This document shows, piece by piece, positions 17,210 to 26,177 of a stretch of 64,000 nucleotides of DNA. A program made the position numbers and the translations under genes. Under the pieces are notes generated by a model, which was given only the letters and a program-made list of their open reading frames with translations, was not told the origin of the DNA and made no database searches. Origin of the DNA: Paracoccaceae bacterium (lineage in GTDB: Bacteria; Pseudomonadota; Alphaproteobacteria; Rhodobacterales; Rhodobacteraceae); contig JAPORQ010000052.1 in assembly GCA_026710155.1 (NCBI GenBank), forward strand, positions 1 through 64,000, in the 5' to 3' direction. Positions within the stretch are counted from its first letter, which is position 1. Each line of letters opens with the position of its first letter.

Positions 17210-17396
17210 TATGAGATACCAAATTTTCAGGGGAAGCGAGTTCGCATGATAGCGAATCAAGTGATACAGAGTTTTGATTATACAGCAAGGCCACATTTGA
17301 AGTGACGCTTAAGGAAGTTTCAAATCGAGTAAGGATATGCCCAATCCTGCATGATGTTGCTTGGAGCAACAAGATGAAACTGTTGGAGCAGTATCT

Positions 17397-17963
17397 TCAG
17401 TTCAAATACTTGTTGATATCTTTGATTGATTGGTCAATGATGGTTCTGCGATCATCACCACCCATGCTTCTGAAAATGACTTCAGAGGCTGCATCAATGG
17501 CCAGGTCAATGGCTTGGTTTCTTATATTGGCTATGGCCTTGGCCTCGCTGGCACGAACCTGCTCCCTGGAATTCTGCAGTTTCCGATCGACCAACCCCTG
17601 AATGGCGTTTTTTGCCTCCTCAAGGGCAAGTTCCTTGTCCTTTTGAGCCTGCTCCTTGATACGGTTTGCCTGTTCTTCGGCTTCCTCCTGTTTCTTTTGC
17701 AGGTTTGCAAGGAGAGTCTGGGCATCCTCCTTCACCGAGGATGCCTCCCTGAGCTGTCCTTTAATCTTGGCAATCTGGCCATCGATCAACTTGGCCACAA
17801 ATTTGGGCGCCTTGAAATAGATGATTGCCGCAATGAAGATAATAAACGAAATCGAGACAACGAAATCGGTGTTTCCAAGTGAAAAGAATGGGCCGCTTGC
17901 AGAATGTGCCGATCCGGTACCAACCAGCATTAACAGCCCTGGGGGAAGTATGTATTTATTCAT
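17397..17963 (-). CDS. atpF: F0F1 ATP synthase subunit b
   Basis: 188-residue peripheral-stalk subunit. One N-terminal membrane helix (FVVSISFIIFIAAIIYF, about residues 31-47) is followed by a long charged helix with coiled-coil character that ties F0 to F1. The start at 17963 (MNKYILPPG) overlaps the upstream gene stop as ATGAATAA. The longer upstream frame would duplicate coding of the other b subunit and is rejected. Last gene of the F0 operon. Confidence 0.92.
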   Translation of the reverse strand: MNKYILPPGLLMLVGTGSAHSASGPFFSLGNTDFVVSISFIIFIAAIIYFKAPKFVAKLIDGQIAKIKGQLREASSVKEDAQTLLANLQKKQEEAEEQANRIKEQAQKDKELALEEAKNAIQGLVDRKLQNSREQVRASEAKAIANIRNQAIDLAIDAASEVIFRSMGGDDRRTIIDQSIKDINKYLN

Positions 17964-18489
17964 TGGCCTTCCCCTGAACCTTGGCATCGACCACTCCAGA
18001 AATCTCGTCAAGAATGCCCCTTTTTGGTACAATCTGATTGACAATTTCAACCGCCGCCTCATTGGCGATGGTGCGTATATTGTTGAGTGCCTCATCCTGT
18101 ATGGCTTCAATTCTTTTCTCGGCTTCGGCAACCTCAGCCCTGACCGTCACCTCTGCTTCTTCCAATGCCTTGTTCTGCATCGCCAGAATTTCATTGCGGG
18201 TTTCTACAGCTTTTCCTTCGGAAAAACGTTTTGCCTCGGCAAGCGTTTCCTCGATTGAACTTTCCAATCCTTCAATCTTTTCATTCAACTTGCGGGCATC
18301 CTCCAGATCAGTCTTGATTCTTTTTTCCCGCCGGGAGACAATCTGACCGATCCGAGGCAGCGCAATCATCCTAACCACGATAAAGATGGCCAACAGGAAA
18401 ACCACCAACCACAGAATCTGGTTGGGAAATGAAGAAAACTCCAGCTGAGGAATACCAGCTTGTTCACTTACATTGTTTTCAGCAGCCAC
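17956..18489 (-). CDS. atpX: F0F1 ATP synthase subunit b'
   Basis: 177 residues, with one membrane helix (ILWLVVFLLAIFIVVRMIAL, about residues 24-43) followed by a long amphipathic helix (IVSRREKRIKTDLEDARKLN...). Bacteria with heterodimeric bb' stalks, including photosynthetic and many other alphaproteobacteria, encode b' between c and b, as here. The N-terminus before the helix (about 22 residues) is the b'-type extension. The two b genes overlap by 8 bp, supporting coupled 1:1 synthesis. Confidence 0.92.
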   Translation of the reverse strand: MAAENNVSEQAGIPQLEFSSFPNQILWLVVFLLAIFIVVRMIALPRIGQIVSRREKRIKTDLEDARKLNEKIEGLESSIEETLAEAKRFSEGKAVETRNEILAMQNKALEEAEVTVRAEVAEAEKRIEAIQDEALNNIRTIANEAAVEIVNQIVPKRGILDEISGVVDAKVQGKANE

Positions 18490-18542
18490 TCGTCAAATTC
18501 CTGACATGCAAACGCATGAATTGGTTTGTTAACAGGCCCTGA

Positions 18543-18779
18543 CTAGAGGGCAAACATCAAAAGCAGTGCTACGAGGAAGGAAAAGATGCCGAATGCTTCA
18601 GCAAAGGCAATTCCAATAAACAGCATGGCTGTCTGGGATTGGGCAGCTGATGGATTCCTCAGGGCCCCTGCCAAATAATTTCCTGCAACATGACCGACAC
18701 CGATGGCAGCGCCACCCATTCCTGTACAGGCCAAACCGGCCCCGATGAGAGCCCCCATTGTATTCAAATCGCCTTCCAT
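18543..18779 (-). CDS. atpE: F0F1 ATP synthase subunit c
   Basis: 78-residue hairpin of two membrane helices that forms the proton-driven rotor ring. The glycine-rich first helix ([20 protein letters not shown]), the polar loop ALRNPSAA and the proton-carrying glutamate in the second helix ([10 protein letters not shown]) are all present. It uses Glu rather than Asp, as is common outside enterobacteria. No sodium-binding signature (Gln in helix 1 with Glu-Ser/Thr) is obvious, so proton coupling is expected. Confidence 0.97.
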   Translation of the reverse strand: MEGDLNTMGALIGAGLACTGMGGAAIGVGHVAGNYLAGALRNPSAAQSQTAMLFIGIAFAEAFGIFSFLVALLLMFAL

Positions 18780-18812
18780 AACTTACTCCTTGTCCATGAT
18801 GGATATTTTAGA

Positions 18813-19568
18813 TTAATGTTGAGGATGCAGGGCATCCTTCAAATAAACACAAGTTAGAATTGTAAACACATAAGCCTGGATTAGAGCCACCAATAATTCC
18901 AAGGCATATACTGCTGATATTGCAATTATCGGAACAAAAGCACCAAATCCCATGACACCGGCAAAGGCTGCAAAGACCTTTATCATTGCATGTCCGGCCA
19001 TCATGTTTCCCGCCAGCCTGATCGAATGGCTTAATGGCCGAACAAAATAGGACATGATCTCAATCACTGCCAAAACCGGTCGAAGTGGGAGTGGTGCCGA
19101 AGAAATCCAGAACAGTCCCAAAAATCCTAGCCCGTGCTTGACAAAACCAATCACCGTAACCGCAATGAATACTGTCAGGGCCAGGGTTGCAGTAACAGCA
19201 ATGTGTGATGTTGGTGTGAAACTCATCGGAATAAGCCCCAGGACATTTGAAAAAATGACGAACATGAAGGCCGTCATGATATAGGGGAAATACGGTAATG
19301 CATCACGTCCCGCAACATCCTGCACCATGTTTCTGACAAAACCGTAAATCAGTTCCACGACCATTTGAAAACGGTCAGGCACATGGGATTTCTTGCGGGT
19401 TCCAACAACCAGAAAAATGATTATCCCCAAGAGGGTTATGGCCATCCACATGGCGGTATTGCTGAATGAATACCACATCAATGAACCATCACCCAGTACT
19501 GGCCTGACCAGGAACTGGTCCATTGGGTGAATTTCTAATCCCCTTCCTGCTTCGGTTTCAGTAGCCAT
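18813..19568 (-). CDS. atpB: F0F1 ATP synthase subunit a
   Basis: 251 residues with six likely membrane helices. It forms the proton half-channels against the c ring. The essential arginine is in [13 protein letters not shown]. The [20 protein letters not shown] stretch carries the conserved Glu/Gln pair of the last helix. Gene spacing to atpE (33 bp) and atpI (6 bp) supports one operon. Confidence 0.97.
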   Translation of the reverse strand: MATETEAGRGLEIHPMDQFLVRPVLGDGSLMWYSFSNTAMWMAITLLGIIIFLVVGTRKKSHVPDRFQMVVELIYGFVRNMVQDVAGRDALPYFPYIMTAFMFVIFSNVLGLIPMSFTPTSHIAVTATLALTVFIAVTVIGFVKHGLGFLGLFWISSAPLPLRPVLAVIEIMSYFVRPLSHSIRLAGNMMAGHAMIKVFAAFAGVMGFGAFVPIIAISAVYALELLVALIQAYVFTILTCVYLKDALHPQH

Positions 19569-19574
19569 TTCAGT

Positions 19575-19901
19575 CTAATCGGGAGTATTCCCCTCATTAA
19601 TATGTGTTTCGGGTTTCTTCATTTCCTTCGCAGTTCTCAACATCAAGTTAATTCCTGCTCCAAATCCTAATAATACAAACAAGATCATATTTAAAGGTCT
19701 GGTCTCAAATAAAATATCCAAACCATATCCAATTGCAAAGCCCAACCCGACTCCAGCAACAAGGTCGACCACCATTCGCCAACCCATATTGGCTTGTGCA
19801 ATCGGACTTTCTCCCTTTTCAGGGGGATTGATCTCCTCTTCCAAATTCCTTATGCGTTCCTGCAGGTTTTTCTTTTGTTTGGAATTGTCTCTACCGGGCA
19901 T
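19575..19901 (-). CDS. atpI: ATP synthase assembly protein AtpI
   Basis: 108 residues, two membrane helices (VVDLVAGVGLGFAIGYGLDI and LNMILFVLLGFGAGINLML). This is the AtpI/Gct family that heads F0 operons and helps c-ring assembly or Mg2+ handling. The N-terminal 40 residues are charged and cytoplasmic. First gene of the F0 cluster proper. Confidence 0.9.
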   Translation of the reverse strand: MPGRDNSKQKKNLQERIRNLEEEINPPEKGESPIAQANMGWRMVVDLVAGVGLGFAIGYGLDILFETRPLNMILFVLLGFGAGINLMLRTAKEMKKPETHINEGNTPD

Positions 19902-19913
19902 GTCAAAAATTTC

Positions 19914-20447
19914 TCAATCACTGCCAAAAATTCTGGTAACCTGTGCTCTGGCCTGCTCCCTGTGTTCATCCTTGACATGGGCCAAGACCGTACCCATGGC
20001 AACAACAAGTACCCCTAAATCATCCGAATAGCCTGCTCCCACAATTATATCCGGAATGGCATCGAGTGGAAATATGAAATATCCAAGTGCACTTATGATA
20101 GGCGCTTTAGCCCATTTGGGAGTATCCTTGTCCAAAAGACAATAATACAAAGTCAAAACCTGGAAAACAACCTTTTGGCCGGCAACCCGAGCATAGCTAC
20201 TAATTTTTCTTGAAAGTAATTTCTCATCGTATTTGTCTTCATAATTCGTACTCAGTATCTGTTTTGGAACATTCTTGCCCTTTCTGGCACCAAAGTCGAC
20301 AATTTTCTGCCAAAGGCTTTTCCTTTTCGACCGGCTGAACTCTTCAAGCAGCTGCGGTTCATTATTGACTATTTCGTTCCACAGTTCCTCCCCTTCACCC
20401 TTGGAAGGAACGTTTTCCACCTGACGGTTTACATCCTTGGATTTCAT
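19914..20447 (-). CDS. YkvA-family (DUF1232) membrane protein
   Basis: 177 residues. The DUF1232 core is visible near residues 105-165: a helix with YYCLLDKDTPKWAKAPIISA, then LGYFIFPLDAIPDIIVGAGY and SDDLGVLVVAMGTVLAHVK. The family is of unknown function, membrane-associated, often with a PxDxIPD motif, here PLDAIPDI. It lies 12 bp before atpI on the same strand, so it may share the atp promoter; a role in membrane energetics is only suggested by that. The N-terminal 90 residues are basic and variable. Confidence 0.85.
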   Translation of the reverse strand: MKSKDVNRQVENVPSKGEGEELWNEIVNNEPQLLEEFSRSKRKSLWQKIVDFGARKGKNVPKQILSTNYEDKYDEKLLSRKISSYARVAGQKVVFQVLTLYYCLLDKDTPKWAKAPIISALGYFIFPLDAIPDIIVGAGYSDDLGVLVVAMGTVLAHVKDEHREQARAQVTRIFGSD

Positions 20448-20557
20448 TGGTTGTCAATTGCTTACTGATCTGCCTTGTGGTTCACCCAAATAGATAATTT
20501 CGGATCGTCAATGTTTCAACTTCATAAATTTGAGGGTTCATGCTTTGCCTGCTGGAC

Positions 20558-22165
20558 TCAAGCCCTTTCAACATACTCGATGAGACGGGGCCACCTGTCT
20601 TGAATTGGATGTTTCAGTATATTTATCAACTGTTTGGGGCTCCTGACCCTTGCAAAAGAAACTCTGTAGGCCCGGGCAATATGCTCGAAATCTGGTGGCG
20701 AGGGATCCACCCCAATCGGTTCGATACCCTGATCAAGCATGTAGTTCTTGATTTCACCATATCCCTGATTGTTGAATACCACGAAATTAACCGGCACTTC
20801 CTCATCCACAGCCGTTCCCATTTCTGCAAGTGTAAACTGGAAACCGCCATCTCCCACAAGACAAACCAAAGGGGCACGGGGATCCGCAAGGGACGCACCG
20901 ATGGCTGCAGGAACCGAATACCCGAGGGCACCATAACCTGTTGCGGCATTGAACCAGCCGATGTCCCTGTAAATATGGCAATATAGATTGCCGGCGTATG
21001 ATATTTGGTTTGAATCACCAACCAGAATGCTACCGGGAAGTTCTTTCTGAATCGCATGGATAATATTTATGTAATTCATTTCCTCCGGAGACAGGATTGA
21101 CTTTACCTCTTCAATGGCCTGCCTGGCTCTTGCCCTACCTCCATGATTCCTTGTGGTTGTGGGAAGCAACTCCATGAGGTGCTTCAAAAATCCATCGATA
21201 TCCGAACAAACGGCAATATCGGCTTTCGGTCCTTTTAAAAGTTGGTTTTCGTCAATATCCACTCTGATCAGGGACTTGAACCTGATTTTGGGAAGTGATT
21301 TGTAAATATTGTAATCCGTCGGGCCGAATTCTGTACCCAAGGCAATGACAAGATCAGATTCTTCCAATAGTGTCCTTGTGCATTCCAGGGATGGGCTGAG
21401 AGGTACCGACAAGTCATTCCCCTTCCCAATCCCCCTGGCATTGATGGTGGTAATCAGGGGGGCATCCAAGCGCTCTGAAAGGCTGGCAATCAAGACGCCG
21501 GAACCGGTAGCACCTCCGCCAGCAATTATTGATATGCGTTTCGCCTTTTGACAGGCCTTGACGATTCCATCAATTTCATGCCTGCTTGATGATTCAATTC
21601 TGGCTTCAACAGCCAATGATACCTTCCTGATGCGTGTTGAGATCACATCGAGGGGAATTTCAATATGAACGGGTCCGGGGCGATTTGACCTGTGCCAGTT
21701 GAAAGCTTCATTCATCACTTCGGTCAGACATTCGGGATCATCCATTCTATGATGAAAGACGGCCAGTTTCCTCAGAAGGCCGGTTTGATCTGGCAATTCG
21801 TGGAGTCGCCCAAAATGATTCCTTCCCGTGGATTCTGGATTTACGGTGGAAATAACCACCATCGGAATGGAATCTGCACGGGCTTGAGCCATGGGAGTCA
21901 ATGCATTGGTCAATCCGGGGCCAGTAATCAAAAAACATACCCCCGGCTTTCCAGAAACCCTGGCATAACCGTCAGCCATGAATCCCGCACCCTGTTCATG
22001 CCTTGGAGTAATGTGTCGAATTGTCGAGTTTCCGAGATACCTGTACAATTCAACGGTATGCACTCCTGGAATTCCAAAAATATATTCGACCTCCTGCTCT
22101 TCCAGACAAGTAATCAGGACCTTGCCGAAAGGTGTTTCCAATTGTGTATTCGAGACTTCATTCAT
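20558..22165 (-). CDS. ThDP-dependent 2-oxo acid decarboxylase (AruI/IlvB-like)
   Basis: 535 residues of the acetolactate-synthase superfamily. The N-terminal ThDP-pyrimidine domain has the activating glutamate in ITPRHEQGAGFMADGYAR. A central domain is followed by the ThDP-diphosphate domain with the GDGGFQFTLAEMGTAVDEEV motif and FNNQGYG. It has no FAD-binding hallmarks strong enough to call biosynthetic IlvB. Together with the aminotransferase gene 11 bp upstream it resembles the aruH-aruI pair, where AruI decarboxylates 5-guanidino-2-oxopentanoate from arginine transamination. That substrate is inferred from context. The ATG at 22165 is preferred (AGGA upstream) over 22210, which overlaps the previous gene. 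Confidence 0.8.
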   Translation of the reverse strand: MNEVSNTQLETPFGKVLITCLEEQEVEYIFGIPGVHTVELYRYLGNSTIRHITPRHEQGAGFMADGYARVSGKPGVCFLITGPGLTNALTPMAQARADSIPMVVISTVNPESTGRNHFGRLHELPDQTGLLRKLAVFHHRMDDPECLTEVMNEAFNWHRSNRPGPVHIEIPLDVISTRIRKVSLAVEARIESSSRHEIDGIVKACQKAKRISIIAGGGATGSGVLIASLSERLDAPLITTINARGIGKGNDLSVPLSPSLECTRTLLEESDLVIALGTEFGPTDYNIYKSLPKIRFKSLIRVDIDENQLLKGPKADIAVCSDIDGFLKHLMELLPTTTRNHGGRARARQAIEEVKSILSPEEMNYINIIHAIQKELPGSILVGDSNQISYAGNLYCHIYRDIGWFNAATGYGALGYSVPAAIGASLADPRAPLVCLVGDGGFQFTLAEMGTAVDEEVPVNFVVFNNQGYGEIKNYMLDQGIEPIGVDPSPPDFEHIARAYRVSFARVRSPKQLINILKHPIQDRWPRLIEYVERA

Positions 22166-22176
22166 GATGACAAATC

Positions 22177-23343
22177 CTAGCCCTTGACAAAAGATCTTAT
22201 TCGGTGGCATGCCTCAACCAGCAAATCGTCTTCAACGGTCAAACTTATCCGTACGAAGAAAGCGGCATTCTTGCCAAATGAATTCCCTGGCATCACGGCC
22301 ACCCTCTCGGTTTCCAGCAGTTTCCATGCAAACTCTTCACCATCCATTCCCGTTCCCGCGACATCCATCAGTATGAACATGCCGGAACTGGGTAAAAATG
22401 GCTTGATTTTGTTGGAGGAAGCAAGGGCTTCGACGATCAATTTTGCCCGGTGCAGGTATGATGAGCCCATTCGATCAACGAAATCACTTGTTGAGTTCAG
22501 TGCAAAAGCAGTTGCATCAGCAATAAAGGGTACTCCGCCGAATAGCATGGTTTCGGCCAAGGGCAACAAGCGACTGCAAAATTCCTTTGGCCCAACCGCC
22601 CACCCGCTTCTGAATCCCGGTACACCATAGGTCTTGGATACCGAAGCAACACTAATTATCCTGTCGCGGTAATTTTCTTCCATCAAAGGAGAATGGAACT
22701 CACCTTCATATACCAGATTTTCGTATACTTCATCGGCAAGTATCCAAAGATCATGCCTTTCGCAAACCCTGCAGATTTCCTGTATTTCTTCCCTTGACAG
22801 AACCGAACCCGTAGGATTGTTGGGGTTGTTGAGGAGCAGCAAGCGTGAATTTTCCCTGATTTCCCGTTCAAGGTCTGAAGCCTGCATTCTGAACCCATGT
22901 TCCTGCTTTAAAGGTACAGCAATTCTCTTCGCACCTGTAGAAGCGATAAGGCCCTCGTAGGTCGCATAGTAAGGATCACCAACCAGAATTGAATCATTTT
23001 CTTCGGTCAATCCCAAAATGGTGGCAAAAATTGCGGTTTGGGTTCCGGGAAAGCAAATGACATTTTCCACATCAACCTGATATCCCCTGGTTGTGGTATA
23101 TTTTTTTGCAATTGCCTCAAGGGTATCTGGTTCACCACGACCATAGGAATATTTGATACGGCCCGAGTAGAGGGATGAAACAAGGGCTTCAAGTACCTCC
23201 CTGTCAGGCGTTAAATCCGGTTCACCAATGGTCAATTCGATAACAGGTTCACCCCTGGCCCTTAACTCTCTCGTACGAAAATGGAGGCCCCATTTGTCTG
23301 AACCCAGATGCATGAGTCGATCTGTAATCGGTGCAAATTTCAT
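22177..23343 (-). CDS. PLP-dependent aminotransferase class I/II (AruH-like)
   Basis: 388-residue fold-type I aminotransferase. Recognisable are the ELTIGEPDLTPD N-terminal substrate loop, NNPNNPTGSVLSREEI, LADEVYENLVYEG and the PLP lysine in SVASVSKTYGVPGFRSGW. The C-terminal arginine that binds the substrate carboxylate lies in FFVRISLT. Neighbouring aruI-like gene suggests an arginine (or other basic amino acid):pyruvate transaminase, but aspartate- or alanine-type specificity cannot be excluded. AAAGGA seven bases before the ATG at 23343 supports that start rather than 23370. Confidence 0.82.
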   Translation of the reverse strand: MKFAPITDRLMHLGSDKWGLHFRTRELRARGEPVIELTIGEPDLTPDREVLEALVSSLYSGRIKYSYGRGEPDTLEAIAKKYTTTRGYQVDVENVICFPGTQTAIFATILGLTEENDSILVGDPYYATYEGLIASTGAKRIAVPLKQEHGFRMQASDLEREIRENSRLLLLNNPNNPTGSVLSREEIQEICRVCERHDLWILADEVYENLVYEGEFHSPLMEENYRDRIISVASVSKTYGVPGFRSGWAVGPKEFCSRLLPLAETMLFGGVPFIADATAFALNSTSDFVDRMGSSYLHRAKLIVEALASSNKIKPFLPSSGMFILMDVAGTGMDGEEFAWKLLETERVAVMPGNSFGKNAAFFVRISLTVEDDLLVEACHRIRSFVKG

Positions 23344-23536
23344 GCCTGTCCTTTTGTTACAACCATCCATTGGTAAAAATCCTGATTTTAACCTGCATAT
23401 TGGTTTGGTTTATTTGACAAAACCAAATATTAGGAATTTACAAAGATTTATTTGGTATATCGTGATTTTTAATCCAATTTTTTTATTCGAAAGCAAAAAC
23501 CCATAATGTTGATAAATTCTGATTTAATAATCCATC

Positions 23537-24979
23537 ATGACTAATTCCTGTACTCAAATTCTACCTGTCCTTCTTGCTGGAGGATGGGGAACTCGATTAT
23601 GGCCACTTTCAAGACAAAAACTGCCAAAACAATTTCTTCCCATCAAGGGAAACAAATCCCTGTTTTGTGAAACCCTTGATCGTATTCCGCGGTTAAGGGA
23701 AGAGGGATTTGATATCCTTGCCCCAATTGTATCATGTCTTTATGAATACAGGTTTTTCGTTCTAGAGCAATGCAGGGAGCGGGATACAGAACCAGGCTTG
23801 ATCATTACCGAAAACACCCCCAAAAATACCTTACCCCCACTTGCGATAACTGCATTGAATGCTGTCAAAATGGAAGGTGATCCCTACCTGCTGATTCTAC
23901 CAATTGATGGCCATTTCGATGATCTTGATTTTTTCGTTCAAGCACTTGCCAGAGGAGTCAACTGGGCAGGTAAAAACAGCATTGTCACTTTTGGAGCAAG
24001 GCCTGAAACCCATATGCAGGATTATGGTTATGCCCAAATGGGGCAACAGTTGGAAACCGATGTCTTCCGATTGGATCAGTTTCAAAGAAAACTGGATACA
24101 AGAGGCAAGAACGCTACCCTTGAATGGGATAAATTCCTTTGGAATCTTGGAATATACTTGATGAAACCCTCACTGTTTCTTGAAGAACTGGAAAAAATCG
24201 ACCATGAGTCCCTAGCTGCCTTGCGGTTGGCAACAGACAATGCTGTGGTCGATACACCACTCTACTTACCGGGGGCTCCGTACGAAACCCTGCGAGCCAG
24301 ATCCTTTGAAAGGGGATTTTTGGAAAAAACATCCAAAGCTGTCGTGGTCAAGGTCAATACCAAATGGGCTGATCTGGGTACCTGGAAACGTGTCCATTCC
24401 TTGTCTGATCTTGATGAAGACAATAATTCCCTGACAGGGGATGTGATTTCAGTGGGTTCATCTGGCAATATTGTTAAATCCACCAGCCGTTTAGTTGCCA
24501 CGGTAGGTTTGAAGGAAACTGCCGTGATTGAGACCTCGGATGCCGTATTGGTTTCACCCCTGGACAAGTTGGAACTTGCCAAGGGGGTTATTACCAAACT
24601 TCAGACCAATAATCGAAATGAACTCATCGAACACAAGCGGGTTTACCGGCCATGGGGTTCATATGAAAGTATCAGGCAGGGAGAAGGCTTTCAGGTCAAA
24701 TCACTAATTGTCCATCCAAGGTCAAAACTCTCACTCCAAGCACACAGGCATCGGGCGGAACACTGGACCGTAGTGAGGGGTATCGCCAAGGTCACATGTG
24801 ATGACACCATTATAACACTCGAACCAAATCGATCAATCCATATTCCCTTGGGAGCAAGGCACCGTTTGGAAAACCCGGGAAGTGAAGAACTGGAGGTAAT
24901 AGAAGTGCAATGTGGAAGTTATTTGGGGGAAGATGACATTATTCGTTTCGAAGATGATTTTGGGCGTATCGAGGCTTAG
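23537..24979 (+). CDS. manC: Mannose-1-phosphate guanylyltransferase/mannose-6-phosphate isomerase
   Basis: 480 residues, bifunctional type (AlgA/ManC/XanB). The nucleotidyltransferase domain begins LAGGWGTRLWPLSRQKLPKQ, the pyrophosphorylase signature. The C-terminal cupin (type II PMI) has the metal-binding SLQAHRHRAEHWTVVRG and YRPWGSYESI entry. It makes GDP-mannose for exopolysaccharide or LPS. It is divergent from the aminotransferase gene. A second manC-like gene enters the window at its right end, so the genome has at least two. Confidence 0.95.
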   Translation: MTNSCTQILPVLLAGGWGTRLWPLSRQKLPKQFLPIKGNKSLFCETLDRIPRLREEGFDILAPIVSCLYEYRFFVLEQCRERDTEPGLIITENTPKNTLPPLAITALNAVKMEGDPYLLILPIDGHFDDLDFFVQALARGVNWAGKNSIVTFGARPETHMQDYGYAQMGQQLETDVFRLDQFQRKLDTRGKNATLEWDKFLWNLGIYLMKPSLFLEELEKIDHESLAALRLATDNAVVDTPLYLPGAPYETLRARSFERGFLEKTSKAVVVKVNTKWADLGTWKRVHSLSDLDEDNNSLTGDVISVGSSGNIVKSTSRLVATVGLKETAVIETSDAVLVSPLDKLELAKGVITKLQTNNRNELIEHKRVYRPWGSYESIRQGEGFQVKSLIVHPRSKLSLQAHRHRAEHWTVVRGIAKVTCDDTIITLEPNRSIHIPLGARHRLENPGSEELEVIEVQCGSYLGEDDIIRFEDDFGRIEA

Positions 24980-25002
24980 GATTTTCCAAGCCTTCACAAG
25001 GC

Positions 25003-25959
25003 ATGCAAGGCCAGAATATGAATTCTAATTTCCTTTCAAAGGTACCGAATACCTTGTTGGGTGGTTTCTACATAATCCCCTCGATGTTTATCATCGGCCT
25101 CATTGATAATTTTGTCCGGTTTATTGCCCTGGAAGCCAGTGTTTGGCAATTCCATTTTGTCAGATCGATCATTGGATGCATCGCTATAATTATATTCTGT
25201 ATTTACAAAAAGCATAGTATCTGGCCCCAGAAACCCGGAATGGTCTTCATTCGTTCGGCATTGATTGCCTCTTCCATGATCCTTTATTTTGGTTCACTGG
25301 CCCTGTTGCCGATTGCAGAAGCTGGTGCAGCCCTGTTTAGCTCTCCCATTTTCATTCTGGGATTCTCGGTCCTGTTTTTCAAAACCCAAGTTGGAATTCT
25401 GAGGATTTTATGTATTGCGTTGGGTTCCATTGGTGTCTTGCTGGTGCTCAAGCCTGATATTGGGAATTTCAGTATATTCACTTTTTTCCCATTGATAGCC
25501 GGTGCCCTCTATGCCATGGGACAGATCCTCACTAGGCACTATTGTGCCGACGAAAAAACCTCTGTCCTGTTGTTTGGCTTTTTTGCCATGATTGGCTGTT
25601 TCGGTTTCGGTGGTACGGTAATTCTTACCCTGCTGGACCTTTCACCGGAAACCATAAGTTCAGCACCTTTTTTTCTGACCGGTTGGAAACCCATAACTTC
25701 CGAGTTTGTTTTCTGGACCGTTATTCAAGCGTCCGGTTCTCTTCTGGCTGTTGCTGGCTTGATCAGGGGATATCAGGTAGCAGAACCCACATTTGTAACC
25801 ATATTTGAATACAGTTTTTTGATATTTGCCGGTTTTTGGGGCTGGATTATCTGGTCTCAAATTCCTGATGCGATAGGTGTGTTCGGCATAGCCTTGATTA
25901 TCGGGGCGGGTATAGTGATTACCATCCGATCCCTGCCTACACAGGCAATGAAACAATAG
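25003..25959 (+). CDS. EamA/DMT-superfamily transporter
   Basis: 318 residues with about ten hydrophobic helices in two similar halves, as in drug/metabolite transporters of the EamA (RhaT) type. First half: FIIGLIDNFVRFIALEAS with the membrane pair IILYFGSLALLPIAEAGAAL around residue 100; second half ends GVFGIALIIGAGIVITI. Substrate unknown. It follows manC by 23 bp and may be in the same transcript. An internal ATG at 25018 is an equally plausible start. Confidence 0.82.
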   Translation: MQGQNMNSNFLSKVPNTLLGGFYIIPSMFIIGLIDNFVRFIALEASVWQFHFVRSIIGCIAIIIFCIYKKHSIWPQKPGMVFIRSALIASSMILYFGSLALLPIAEAGAALFSSPIFILGFSVLFFKTQVGILRILCIALGSIGVLLVLKPDIGNFSIFTFFPLIAGALYAMGQILTRHYCADEKTSVLLFGFFAMIGCFGFGGTVILTLLDLSPETISSAPFFLTGWKPITSEFVFWTVIQASGSLLAVAGLIRGYQVAEPTFVTIFEYSFLIFAGFWGWIIWSQIPDAIGVFGIALIIGAGIVITIRSLPTQAMKQ

Positions 25960-26071
25960 CACGTCTTCATGAAAATAGTTGGATTTAATTCAGGAGAATT
26001 TTGTGGGTTTTCGTGTTTTTCCACGCGGTGGAAGTTCAAGTTCTAGTCCACCAAAATCTTTGAAACAGTCG

Positions 26072-26099
26072 GGAATGACAAATAACGGTTATTCATTCC
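26072..26099. terminator. Hairpin downstream of the EamA gene
   Basis: GGAATGA (26072-26078) pairs with TCATTCC (26093-26099), extended inward by AATAAC/GGTTATT with a small bulge. There is no T run, so a factor-independent terminator is not certain. Confidence 0.35.
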
Positions 26100-26177
26100 G
26101 TTAATTATATTGGTAAAATTCAACCCTACATTAATTTTGGGAATTATATACAAAGATTGACAAGCCCTGCATTGGTT

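Noticed and set aside
17964-18131. N-terminal extension of the atpF reading frame
   Set aside because: It lies within atpX coding, is highly basic, and the ATG at 17963 gives the normal b-subunit start with operon-type overlap.
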